A DNA stretch of 64,000 nucleotides from Adiantum capillus-veneris (Eukaryota; Streptophyta; Polypodiopsida; Polypodiales; Pteridaceae): the NCBI GenBank assembly GCA_014529385.2, contig CM043971.1, positions 97,804,485-97,868,484 of the forward strand. Direction: 5' to 3'. The position numbers were made by a program, and so were the translations under genes. This document shows, in pieces, positions 20,602-33,500 of this stretch (position 1 is its first letter; each line of letters starts with the position of its first letter). Under the pieces are notes generated by a model. The model was not told the DNA's origin. It was given only the letters and a program-made list of their open reading frames with translations, and did not search any database.

Positions 20602-23600
20602 CGTGTACTTTGTGTTTTTTGCCACTACTTTGAAAACTTGGCCAAGGGTGCAAGGCCATCCCTTTGACAAGGGATGGAGCTAAATTTTTCCTTTTCATAT
20701 GCAAATGATTGGCTTCACTTGAGAATATGGTAGGAAGGTATTGAGCCCCCGCCCCCCCCCCCAAAACATTATTTTTAAGTTACCTTTCATTAAGGATTTT
20801 TGGCAAATCTAAAAGGGTACAATATGGCGTGGGCAACTATCATGCAATTACAAAAGGGAGGTAAAATCAAGGTACCGCCTTACACGAGTCCACTGTCCCA
20901 CTATCTGGACTCAAACCCTGCATGGAAGGAGCTGTAAAAAATAACCTCTTGCAGGCCCGCCACCTTCCCCACCTCTTCCACCACTCCCACTCTCTCACCA
21001 CCCCACTCTGAGTACTAACTTCCATAATCCCTCCTATACTCTCTCTCACAGAGCACCTTCAGATTTATATGAAGGTGGTGGTCTTTGATCCTGAGGCCTT
21101 CAACTTACAGAACTTCCTCATTGGGCCATGATGCACTAACCAATGCTACATGGTCCTCCCCAATCAGGTTATGGGTAAGAGGAGTGTTTTTTCTTTGATT
21201 TGTGTATAGCATATAGTGCACATCGATGACAAGTGCCACCACTTATAAGACACTTGTAGTCTAACTTGTCCTTGTCTCATAATGGATGCATGTATCATTT
21301 GTGGAGCTTTCTATATTTTGCACACAAATTCTCCTAAAAGTACTATGTAGTAATTGCCAACCATAATGGAAGTATCTTTTGTTTGAAGAATTCATTTACC
21401 ATACTTGTAATAATGTGATGTTACATGCTTCCTATATTGAAAGCTACCTACACACACTAATGGTCTTGGCATCTCATAAGCTGACCAAGATCCTTTGTCT
21501 AACAAGATAAGCGTATATTACTTTGTAATCATACCATGCATGACATCGTTGCTACTTGGCATAAAGATCTCATGTGGTTAGGGTATTCTGATCGATTACC
21601 TATTGTAGCCATCTTCATACAAGGCTTATTGCTATGCATTAGGGACCCCCTCTTCCACAACACCATCATTAAGCATGACCTTGTATATGTCAATGTTGGG
21701 GCAAGGTGGTCTCCATTAAAATGATAACCCCCATCGATCATTACATCGATAATCTAAAAAGGAAGTATTTTATTATTTTTTTAGACAAAATACCTAACAA
21801 GCCGGTATTCATCTGCCCAACCTTATGATTCAAGAGGCATGGAAGAGGTTAGAAGGAAATTATTTCATACCCAGTGATAATTCTCCCCCCACCACTCTAT
21901 AGGAGATTCGATCCTTCTTGATTAAATTTCTAGCTCAAAACCATCTTCCTCTCCATTATCTCATGGCTATATTCAAAGCTCACAAAAAAACCTTTAGATG
22001 AATCACCTATGGGTCTAATTGTTGTTTTACTGAAGCATCACTCCTATTAGCATGCATGCTTAAAACTTGTACCTCATGTCTTAAACATAGAGCTTATCTA
22101 TTAAATCAAAAAGCTCTCCTATGTTTCAGTATAAAGCTTCAATACCGGTGGGAGGTTGATTCCCTATATGAGGTTATCTCTCAAGTGGATGGTCATAGGC
22201 GACAACTATTTCCGAGAGGCCACCGTGCACCAACCAACCCCCGACTACAGTAGCTTGACGTGCAACTAGCCATTAGAACATGGGGACTCACCTCGAATGT
22301 TTGTTGTCCCACAAGTACTCCCAAAATCATGCCAAGAACTCGCACATGAGCGCCTCCTCCTGCTAGTGAATCTTTGTAGTATGATGAGCCTCTCTCCTTG
22401 TTATCAATATAAGGTGACCCAATCAACTCTATACGAGAAGAAAGGGGTCCCTGGGTGATTGGTTGGAGTAAAGGGATCCACCAAAACCACTCCTCTGGAT
22501 CCCACTACACTCGTACCAAGGGAAAACTTTCCCAAGCTCAGAGCCGCCAGTGTCTTGACTCAAGATCTAACGAGTCAGGCTCGATGATACAAGTCCTCCC
22601 AATGATGCCCACAACTTTGATCCTCTAAAAGAAGCACTCGTCGGCCACCCTTGGTGCCTTATTAGTGACTCTATGGAGGTGGCCCTTCCTCTGTACCTTG
22701 AAGAAACTACAGGAACTTATGATTGAGAAAGCTTGACTGAAATGAGGACCTCTAGCCGCATGAAGGCCCCCCATCGAGCAAGAAGCTGTCAGCTCCCAAG
22801 GGATGTGCCACTCTACATGTATAGCCTATATAATATCTTGACACTTTCTCTTTTCCCCCTCATGTCACATAGGCAAATGTCCTAAATCTCCTCAAAGAGT
22901 ATTATAAAAGTCTGGGATGGACCCTCTACCCTGTGGCCCCAAGTCTAGGGGCATGAGGTCTACTACCAACCATGTGACTTTGTTGTGTGTTGACCATGGA
23001 ACTTCAAACAAGTGATTGCCTCAATCGCTCCTCAGTGCATGTGGGCTAGTGCTTCTGTAGGCCACCCCACTGCTGCTCCCAAGACAAAAGCAGGCTTGTA
23101 GCAAAGTGATCCTCCCATCTCTTGCTTAGGCCTACTCTATGCATCTCTCAAAAGATCCAACAAGTGGAGGGCCTCCATGGGATACCCATTTGTGGGACCT
23201 AGGTCCAAATGTGGTGTAGCAATAGCTCCTTCTAGGTATCCTTCCTTGGAAGAAGTCCTTTGACCACAAGCTTCCCAAGGAGGGCTCTACTTTGTTGTTC
23301 TAGGTCGATGATCCCCAAGTCTCCTTGAGAGCAAGGCAATGACCTACCAGGAGTGGCTCGAGTTGATTGTGTGTCTCATCATTACCATAAGAAGTTCCTA
23401 ATCGAACGCTCTAGATGGCTGATGCAAGAACTCAAGAAAATCCAACAAGACATGATGTACCACATAGTAGCCAACAACACTTGGTTGGCTGCCACCACCC
23501 TACCAACAAGAGAAAGATGTGATGAGCTCCAATGGAGTAGTTTCGTCTTGATAGAAAGGAGGAGAGGAGAAATATTCTACTCTAGTGATAGGTCCAAACC

Positions 23601-23933
23601 AACATGACATCCCAAGTAACGTACAAGTGTATCGGGAGGAATCCACCTAAATCCCTCTCTAGGCAACCAATCGGACAAGGGAGCACTACCAATCTAGAGA
23701 TGCACAATATAACACCTCAAGAGAGCGGCTCACACTCGTGCAAGTTGGCCCCTAACATGCATGAGTCATTAGCAAACTCAACATCTAGAAGTTCCTCTCC
23801 CCGAATAGGCAGTTGCAATCCATGCAAGCTAACCTCTTGTGAGGTTAAAAACGTGCTCATTGCCTCATTATAGAAGACGAACAGGAAGGGGGCAAGAGGG
23901 AAACCCTATCAAAGCAAGCATGTGAGCATGAAG
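20602..23933. other. Non-coding region left of Copia-1
   Basis: Nothing with protein-family signal on either strand. A minus-strand segment around 21165-21080 reads GTAGCATTGGTTAGTGC followed by GGATCAAAGACC, which could be A- and B-box relics of another SINE; this is weak. The longest plus-strand ORFs (23353-23607, 23604-23873) have no recognisable motif. Confidence 0.35.
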
Positions 23934-24192
23934 TGTTAGGTTTAATGGCCATGTGGCCGACCGCCCATCACTAACTGCCGCTAACCCTAAGTGTACAGCT
24001 ATACACTTGTGTGAGCCACTAACACTAAGTACAATGTGTATTGTGCTTTAGTGCATAAGATAAGAGAAGAAAGAAAGGGGGCATACAATACGTTGGCTCT
24101 CCCCCTTCAACCTGTGTGTGGCTATGGTGGTGTGTGTGTGAGTGTGTGCGTCCGTATTCTTCTTCCGTTGTGCTCCCAGCTCCTCCCCATCA
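23934..24192 (+). repeat. Copia-1 left (5') LTR
   Basis: Begins TGTTAGGTTTAATGG. The end is set just before the primer-binding site, at the last CA (24191-24192). Bases 23934-24123 match 29334-29523 with about four differences; bases 24124-24192 have no counterpart on the right. Confidence 0.75.
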
Positions 24193-24194
24193 TC

Positions 24195-24205
24195 TGGTAT
24201 CAGAG
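24195..24205 (+). other. Copia-1 primer-binding site
   Basis: TGGTATCAGAG, complementary to the 3' end of plant initiator-Met tRNA, two bases after the LTR end. It primes minus-strand synthesis. Confidence 0.85.
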
Positions 24206-25276
24206 TGGTTTCATTCTCGAAATCGGTTTTGTGCGCACGCGCACTTTCAAGAGTGCAAACAGGATTCCGATTTCGCCATTGGCAAGTTCAGCTTCCCGAG
24301 AGCGTTTCTAGCAGGTGTCCTGATGTTTTACCTCCCTTTCGGAGCCATTTGAGCCATCAGAAACCCCATTCGAGCTACGGTTCAAGAGCTGAAATTTTCA
24401 GTCCTCTTGTGGTAGTTTGTGCTGCAGTGCTTCCATAGCCAGTTTACAGGTACCATTGTTGTAGTCTCTTCCATCTACGAGAGCCCACGGCTCATTCAGG
24501 AGTGTGTAGCCTCTTTCGGAGTGGCCTCATACACACACATAGAGTGGAACCTTGACAACATTGTCTTCTTTGAGTACAGATACAGGTACAGGTACAGGCT
24601 ACATGCTACAGGTTTTAGTGTTTGCGATATTATGGTTCCAATGGGAGCAGTTGTTTGTGCGTACATGCATATGTTGACACTTTTGACAGTGTTTGAGCTC
24701 TTTTGAGAGCGGATTGACTCCCCGGAAGGATGTTTAGTTGTAGGCACATGCTTTTGACGCCTGTTTGAGCGTCTTGACAGACTTGTACGTCTTTGTGGAT
24801 ACTGCCATTGTACGCTTTTGTGGAGCCATCTTTTGGCTAGTACGGCATTCTCGGCCATTTCTGAGACTTGGTCCGAAAGATAGCCATTTTTGAGACTTGG
24901 CTATACGTTTTTTGCTGCATAACCTACGTTGTTGAGGGTCGATAGCGTGAGGTTTTCATTGAGCTGGGGTATTCTCAAATGTGGAGATACCTTCGGTGAT
25001 ACAGGTAGCTGGAGCATCCCTTACGAGGCCTTGCCATAGGATATGTATAGAGTGGTATAGGTGCTTTTGACGCCGAGTTGGCAGTCTATGGTCAGTTTGA
25101 CTGTTTATGCGCCTCAGTTGGTCTCTATACAGTGTGCTTTTGAGAGGCATTGCTCTCTTCTATGCTTTGTGAGTGACATACTTGGTCATTTTGTCTCGTA
25201 TTTTGGTTGACATAGTCCCAAATACAAAGGAGACTCTGGCGAAATTTTCCCAGAATCTTTTGGTAGTTTTGTCACT
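24206..25276 (+). other. Copia-1 leader
   Basis: About 1.07 kb between primer-binding site and gag start without a convincing ORF. It contains a short (ACAGGT)n run near 24580-24598. The leader presumably holds packaging and dimerisation signals; none can be pointed to. Confidence 0.5.
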
Positions 25277-25938
25277 ATGTCTACTAGAAAAGACCGTGAC
25301 ATTTATGACATAAAGAAGTTTGATGGCACTAATTTTCAGCTTTGGAAGAATCAGATGCAAGATGTGCTTGTCCAAAAGAAACAAAAATTGCCTATTATTT
25401 ATGCGATACGGATTGAAGAGATGAATTTGACTCATTTTCAGTGGGAGGAGCTTGATGAGCTATGCAGATCTACTATTAGATTACACCTTGCTGAGTCAGT
25501 GTACTTTTCAGTGCTAGAATGTGAATCTGCCTATGCTTTATGGCAAAAGTTATGCAACACTGATGAGAAGGATACGGCAAGTAATAAGGTTTTCATGATG
25601 CGAAAACTGTTTAACCTTCGCATGAAGGAGTCAGCTAGTGTTGCTAGTCATATTAATGACTTTGATTCTCTATTTGCCTAGATTCGTGCACAACGGATCA
25701 ATATTGATGACGAGATGAAATAAATCTTCTTACTTTGTTCGTTGCCACCCTCATGGGATATCTTTTGCACAGCTGTCAGTAACTCTGCTCCTAATGGTAC
25801 GCTAGTGTACATTGATGTCACTAGTTCTCTTTTGTCAAAGGAAATGCACCGCAAGGCTATGGATAGCTCGCATCATGGCGAAGCTCATTATGTGCAAAAT
25901 GATGGAAAACAGCGTAAAAGGTCGTTCTTGGAATCGTG
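25277..25938 (+). pseudogene. Copia-1 Gag
   Basis: Opens MSTRKDRDIYDIKKFDGTNFQLWKNQ in pieces: the KFDGTNF--WK motif is the hallmark of copia Gag (UBN2-type). LWQKLCNTDEKDTA and LFNLRMKESASVASHINDF follow, the standard capsid pattern. Stops occur at 25679-25681 (TAG) and 25721-25723 (TAA). Near 25918 the reading must shift to the frame that carries the zinc knuckle. The ATG at 25277 is the natural start because the Gag motif begins within fifteen residues. Confidence 0.88.
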
Positions 25939-27293
25939 AATCCAAGAAAGAGGGCAATAGAGATGCTTCAAAGGGTAGATCAAAGTCTCCTGGTCGTCGC
26001 AATGTTCAATGCCATTATTGTGATAAGTTTGGTCACATAAAGAAGGATTGTTATGCTTGGAAGCGTGACAAAGGTAAAGGCAAAGGCAAAGACAATGATG
26101 ATAAAGAGGAGAAACCAAAGAGTTCGATTAAGATTGAAGAACTGAACATAGTGCAAGATGATTGTGATGCACAAGACATCAATATGTTGACTCAAAATAA
26201 TGATGTATTTTATGATGCACAAGAAACTCTATCTTTGCAGAGTTGTATGCCAGCAGAGCTACTTGTTAGTGGTGAAGTGTCCCATACATGGATTCTTGAT
26301 TCGGGCGCTTCGTTGCATGTCACACCTCATAGGCATTGGTTTACTACATATGAGGAAACCATTGGCACTGTTCCGCTAGGTGACAGCTACTCTTGTGACA
26401 TTGTGGGCATAGGTGATATTGCTATGGTTATGGCAAATGGGGTGAGGTTTACCATACATAATGTGCATCATGTTCCAGATTTGACACGAAATTTGATTTC
26501 GGTTGGACGTCTTGATGACTTGGGTTACAAAGTCACTTTTCATCAGCAGTCTTGGCATATTGCGAAAGGTCATCTTATTTTAGCCCATGGTTCTAAAGTT
26601 GGTACACTTTATCCTCTTTATGTATCTGACAAGAACAATGTTCTTTCTGTAACTGAGCTGCCAACTGTTGCTTTGTGGCATAGCCGGTTAGGTCATATGT
26701 CAAAGAAGGGAATGGAAACTCTTTCTCGTTTGGGCTACTTACCGTCTTTATCATTTTCTGATTTTCCCTTTTGTGAACACTGTCAATATGGTAAGCAAAC
26801 ACGAGCACATCGTACAGAGTCTTTTGACAAAGAAAGAAAGCCCTTAGAGCTTGTGCATAGTGATTTATGTGGGCCTATGCCTTCTAAATCCCATGGTGGT
26901 GCGTCTTATTATGTTACATTCATTGACGATGCAACACGACATGTTTGGGTTTATGCCATGAAGTCTAAAGATGAGACTTTTTCTTGTTTCAAAAAGTTCT
27001 TATCTAGTGTGGAAACTCAGCTTGAACATAAGTTAAAAGCTTTACGCTCAGACAATGGTGGAGAATATGTCTCCAAAGAGTTTGCAGACTTCTGTTCAAG
27101 TAGGGGAATTAAGCACGAGTTTACAGCTCCTTATACCCCTGCACAAAATGGTGTTGTCGAACGAATGAATAGGACCATCCAAGAGAGGATTATGTCTATG
27201 CTATCACAGGCTAATTTACCGCAAGCGTTTTGGGCTGAAGCATTATACACTGTTGTGTATTTGATTAATAGATCACCATATGCTTCATTATAG
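25919..27293 (+). pseudogene. Copia-1 nucleocapsid knuckle, protease and integrase
   Basis: In order: CCHC knuckle CHYCDKFGHIKKDC at 26011-26052, Lys/Asp-rich linker, protease motif WILDSGASLHVTP near 26289, then the zinc-binding region with LWHSRLGHMSKKGM and CEHCQYGKQ. The integrase core has Asp in LVHSDLCGP, Asp in LRSDNGGEY and Glu in NGVVERMNRT, so the D-D-E triad is intact. The TAG stop at 27291-27293 falls in SPYASL*F, where copia elements continue into the IN-RT spacer in the same frame. Confidence 0.92.
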
Positions 27294-27305
27294 TTTCGTG
27301 TACCT

Positions 27306-29278
27306 TTGGAGTTATGGTCAGGACATAAGTTGTCTTATGAAAAACTCCGTACATTTGGCTGCGAAGCTAATGCACATGTACCCAAGGAGTTGCGTGCTAA
27401 GCTTGACCCTAAGTCCAGGAAATGCATCTTTATTGGCTATGGTGTAGATGGTCAATTTGGCTATCGTTTATGGGATCCAGAAAGTCGATCAGTAATCCGT
27501 AGCAGTGATGTTGTCTTCAATGAGACCAAGATGCATAGGCAGCCAACGAAAGAGGTTGAATTCCGAAAAGTGACGTTTTCCGATGTATCACCTCCTGTAC
27601 AAATAGCTCCAGAGCCAATTACTACACAGGCTAGTACAAGCTCTGATCAGCCGAGGAGATCTCAAAGAGTCTCACATCCGCCAGAACGGTTTGTTCCAGG
27701 CGTGGACTTTGTGTTGCTGACAGATAGTGGTGAGCCTTCTTGTTACAAAGAGGCTATGCTAGCCAATGATAAGGTTCAGTGGGAACATGCTATGAAGAAG
27801 GAGCTATTCAGTATTGCAAAGAACAAAACATGGAAACTTGTTCCATTTCCAAAAGGTAGGAAAGCTTTGCCTTGTAAATGGTTTACAAGAAAAAGATTGC
27901 ATCCAATGTTGAGAATTACAAAGCTCGTTCAGTGGCCAAAGGTTTCAAGCAAGAATATGGTGTAGATTTCCAGGAAATCTTTTCTCCAGCGGTCAAGATG
28001 ACGACACTAAGAATGTTGCTTGCTTTGGTTGCCACTGAAGATATGGAGCTTGATCAAATGGACGTCATTACAGCTTTCTTACATGGTGATCTTGAGGAAG
28101 AGATTTATATGCAGCAACCTGAAGGGTTTGTGCTCAAGGGCAAGGAACATTTGGTCTGTAAGTTTCTGAAAAGTCTCTATGGCTTGAAGCAATCGTCCAG
28201 ACAATGGTATCAAAAGTTTGATGCATTTATGCATTCCCTACGCTATAAGCTCAGTAATGAGGATCCATGTCTTTACATAAAAAGACAACCAAATGGACAT
28301 CTTATTATGCTTATCCTTTATGTAGATGACATGCTTATTGCTGGTCATTCTAAGAAGGACATTGCTCACTTGAAAACCAAGCTGAAAAGTCAAATCGACA
28401 TGAAAGATTTGGGTGAAACCAATCACATTTTGGGTATGCGCATTACTCGTGATCGTAAGAAGAGGTTGTTGTACCTTTCTCAAAAAGAGTATGTGCACAA
28501 GGTTCTTGATCGTTTCAACATGCAGAAGGGGAAGGCCTTGAGTACTCCATTGCCTGCATATTTGAAACTTAGCAAGAACAATTGTCCCAAATCTGCTGAG
28601 GAAAAAGCTGTGATGGCTAAAATTCCTTATGCTTCAGCTTGTGGTAGTCTCATGTATGCCATGGTGGCTACAAGACCTGACATTGCACATGCAGTGGGAG
28701 TTGTGAGCAGATTTATGTCTAACCCTGGTAAAAAGAATTGGGATGCTGTCAAGTCGATTCTCAGATACTTGAGTGGCACTGCAGATAGACAGTTATGCTA
28801 CGGTCGTGGTGAGTCATCCATTCAGGGATTTGTAGACAGTGACTATGGAGGCTGTGTTGACAGTCGTAAATCAACAACAGGTTGGATTTACACATTTGTT
28901 GGTTCTGCTATTTCTTGGAGATCTGTTCTTCAAGATTGTACATCCATTTCTACCACAGAGGCAGAGTATGTTGCATTGAGTGAAGCATGCAAAGAAGCTA
29001 TTTGGCTTGCTCGCCTAGTGAAAGATCTTGGATTGGAGCATTGTACACCAGTTCTTCATTGTGACAGTCAAAGTGCTATTGCCTTGGCTAACAATCCAGT
29101 GTTTCATTCCAGAACGAAACACATTGATGTGCGCTATCACTTCAATTGTGAATGCCTAGCAAACAAGAGCCTTGATTTAGTGAAGATTCCTACATCAGAG
29201 AACACAGCGGATGCACTCACTAAGAGTCTCTCCAACCATCAATTTCAACAGTGTCGTAAGTTGATAGGCATTGGGTGA
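27306..29278 (+). pseudogene. Copia-1 integrase C-terminus, reverse transcriptase and RNase H
   Basis: The first frame (27306-27965) carries the LRTFGCEA and FIGYGVDGQFGYRLWD blocks, the linker and the start of RT (WKLVPFPKGRKALPCKW). A frameshift near 27885 leads to 27878-29278: KARSVAKGFKQEYGVDF, QMDVITAFLHGDLEEEIYM, the catalytic YVDDM at 28319-28330, SACGSLMYAMVATRPD, then RNase H with FVDSDYGGCVDSRKST, STTEAEYVALSEA, CDSQSAIALA and RTKHIDVRYHF. It ends 55 bases before the 3' LTR. Apart from the shift the RT and RNase H look intact. Confidence 0.93.
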
Positions 29279-29322
29279 AGAGTGGTGCTCTTCCATTTTT
29301 ATAGTCTCCCACATTGGCCATC

Positions 29323-29333
29323 AAGTGGGAGAA
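29323..29333 (+). other. Copia-1 polypurine tract
   Basis: AAGTGGGAGAA immediately before TGTTAGG of the right LTR, the usual copia arrangement. Confidence 0.85.
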
Positions 29334-29523
29334 TGTTAGGTTTAATGGCCATGTGGCCGACCGCCCATCACTAAGTGCCGCTAACCCTAAGTGTATAGCT
29401 ATACACTTGTGTGAGCCACTAACACTAAGTACAATGTGTATTGTGCTTTAGTGCATAAGATAAGAGAAGAAAGAAAGGGGGCATACAGTACGTTGGCTCT
29501 CCCCCTTCAACCTTTGTGTGGCT
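29334..29523 (+). repeat. Copia-1 right (3') LTR, truncated
   Basis: 190 bp matching 23934-24123 at a constant offset of 5400. About four mismatches. After GTGTGGCT at 29523 similarity ends, so the 3' end of the LTR is missing or replaced. Confidence 0.85.
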
Positions 29524-30554
<1,031 letters not shown>

Positions 30555-33500
30555 ATGCTTGCTGGACCTCATGCACCAACGAGGAGAGCAGCCGTAAGAG
30601 GATTCTCAAACCTGGCATCATTGTCATACAGCAGCTCCGGGAAGTTCCACAACATCAGCAGCAGCACCATCATCAAATCTCTGTGCGAGAAAGGACACCT
30701 CGACGAAGCTTTGGAATCTCTCCTCTGCACACCTAGAAACCCCCCTCTTGACGCATACCTTGCCCTCTTGAAGGCCTGCATTACCAGACAATCCCTGCCC
30801 ATCACCTTGCTTGTTTACACCCATCTCACCTTGCAAGTTTCCAACTTCCAATGTGTACTCGGAGATTACTTGGTCGTTGCCCTTGCAAAGTGCGGTGCCA
30901 TAGATGACGCATGCCGCACATCTTACACATTGCCTCGCCGCACTGTCTTCTCTTGGACTGCCGTAATCTCTGCTTGTGTTGATGGTGGGCGAGCTCAAGA
31001 TGCACTCAAAATGCATGTGCTGATGAAAGATGATGGTGTGGAGCCAAATGAGTTTACGTATGCCAGTCTTCTTAAAGCTTGTGGCATACTTCGGGACTTG
31101 CAAACTGGTAAGCAATTACATGATGATGTGCGCAAGAAGGGATTTGCATCTTTCTACTTTGTTGGCAACACTCTTGTGAGTATGTACGGCAAATGTGGTG
31201 CTATTGTGGATGCGGTTGAGGCATTTATTTCACTACCTCAACATGGTGTTGTTGCTTGGAATGCGTTACTTGCAGCATATGTTGAACAGGGCCAAGGAGA
31301 GGATACTTTGCAGCTATACAGGACCATGCAAGAACTTCAGGTTGATCCAGACCCGCTAAGCCTTATGTCTGCTCTTCAGGCTTGTGGCATCCTTGTTGAG
31401 AAAGGGGGAGATTCACCAGTGGAGGCACATGCAACCAGAGCAATATGCCAAGAGATTGTTCAGGCTCTCCACTCAAATGCCCGAAAAAAAGGGTTTCTGA
31501 CCAATAGATATCTTGCTACTACGCTTGTATGTATGTATGGCAAGGTTGGAACTATTGAGGAAGCAGAGAATGTGTTCATGACAATGCGTGTGTACACTAT
31601 TGTGTCATGGAATGCTATGCTGCTAGCATATATTGAGCAGGGCAAAGGAAAAAGAGCTCTACAGTTTTATAGGCTGATGCTAGAAGAGAAAATGGATCCA
31701 GACCACCATACAATTGCCACAGCTCTCAAGGCTTGCTACCTTGTTGCAGATGAAGAAGAACCTAGTGACATGGAAGCAACATGTTTGAAAGAATTTTATC
31801 TAGAGGTTGGCAAGGCAATATACAACGATGCCCAGAAGAAGGGAATGGCGTCAGATTTATTTATTGGCACTTCCCTCTTATTAGTCTATGGAAGATGTGG
31901 GGCTACTTTTGAAGCTGAGAGATTGTTAGGCTCGCTTCCCTATCGAAATGTTGTTTCATGGACTGCCATGCTCTCAGTATATCTTGCTGGTGGCCAAGCA
32001 GCAAAGGCATTGCAGTCATATGGATACATGATAGTGGAAGGTGTGAACCCTGATCAACAGGCACTTGTACTTGCGATTCAAGCATGTAGCGCCCTTGGAG
32101 AAAAAGAGATAGTTATGCATGTGGATGGTGAATGGAGACGAGCTGCCTCTCTCAAAATAGGGCAGGGTTTACATGCTGATGCTCGAAAGATGGGCCTTGC
32201 ATCCAGTGTCTTTGTTGGGAGCTCCTTGGTGAACATGTATGGCAAGGTAGGGAGCATCTCAGAAGCGGAGTGTGTGTTTTTAACATTATCTCAAAGTAGT
32301 GTTGTTGGTTGGACAGCAATGCTTTCAGCTTATGTTGAGAAAGGTCGAGGAGTGAAGGCCCTGCAACTCTATAGGCATATGCATGAGCAAGGTGTGAGTC
32401 CAGATGACCAGGCCCTGCTTACTGCTCTTCAGGCATGTGGCTCCTTTATAGAGAATGGAGAAGAGGTCTATTCTGTCAAATCATCAGCCCTCAAAATTGT
32501 ACAAGCATTACATGATGACATTTGGAAAATGGGGTATGCATCTGATCCATTTATAATGAGTAACCTACTGATTGTGTACGGAAAATGTGGATCTATCACA
32601 GATGCAGAGAATGTGTTTTCTAGATCCTTGCAACAAAATGTTGTGTCTTGGAGTGCAATGGCATCATGTTTTGTCCAGCAAGGCGATGGAGAGAGGGCCT
32701 TACAGCTATATAGGAACATGCAGAGAGAACAAATGACTCCTGATTCTTTGATATTTGCTATTGCTATTCAGGCATGTAGAGTGCTGAGGCCAAGTATGGT
32801 TGAAGAAGAAAAGTCAATCAGGTCTATAGCTGTAGAAATCGTGCAAGCCCTACATGCTGATGCGCGGAGAAGGGGCTTTGCATCTAATCCTGATGTGGGG
32901 AAAGCTCTTGTGATCTTTTATAGTGACTTTGGGACCATCGAAGCAGCAGAGCATGCATTTACTGCTTTGCCAAAAGATAATACAGCGTCTTGGAATGCCA
33001 TGCTCTCAGCTTATGTTGGCCAGGGCCAGGGAGAGAAAGCTTTGCAGGTGTATGCACACATGCAGGAGGAAGGTTTGGATTCAGACTCAGCAAGCTTTGT
33101 GCTTGCCCTTCAAGCTTGTGGTATGCTTAGTGAGAGTAAGGAAACTTATTTTATGAAAGGAATATCGAATACAATAGTGTCTTCAGAGATTATACAGGCA
33201 CTACATGCTGATGCCCATACGAAGGGTTTTACATTAGATGCTTATACTGGCAGCACCATCTTGAGTATGTATGGCAGGTGTGGAACTATCACTGAAGCGG
33301 AGGAAGTGTTTGGTACATTGCCATGTCGTGGAATCTCATCTTGGAATGCAATGTTCTCGGCCTACATAAACCAGGGACTAGTAGAAAAGGCGCTCCAGTT
33401 GTTTAGGGAGATGCAAATTGAGCAGGTAACATTGGATGAGATCACAGTCGTTTGTGCACTGCAGGCTTGTAGTGAAACAGGCAACTTGACATTATGCCAG

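Larger units (their letters stand above)
23934..29523 (+). mobile_element. Copia-1: Ty1/copia LTR retrotransposon
   Basis: A 5.6-kb element with Gag, protease, integrase, RT and RNase H in Ty1/copia order, a left LTR, an initiator-Met primer-binding site and a polypurine tract. The first 190 bases of the two LTRs differ at only about four positions, so insertion was recent. Yet the ORFs carry three stops and two frameshifts. The right LTR copy stops after 190 bp while the left seems to run on to the primer-binding site at 24195, so the right end is truncated and no target duplication can be checked. Confidence 0.9.

Noticed and set aside
21529-21741. Overlapping ORFs on both strands near 21.5-21.7 kb
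   Set aside because: Short, no family resemblance, no conserved context.
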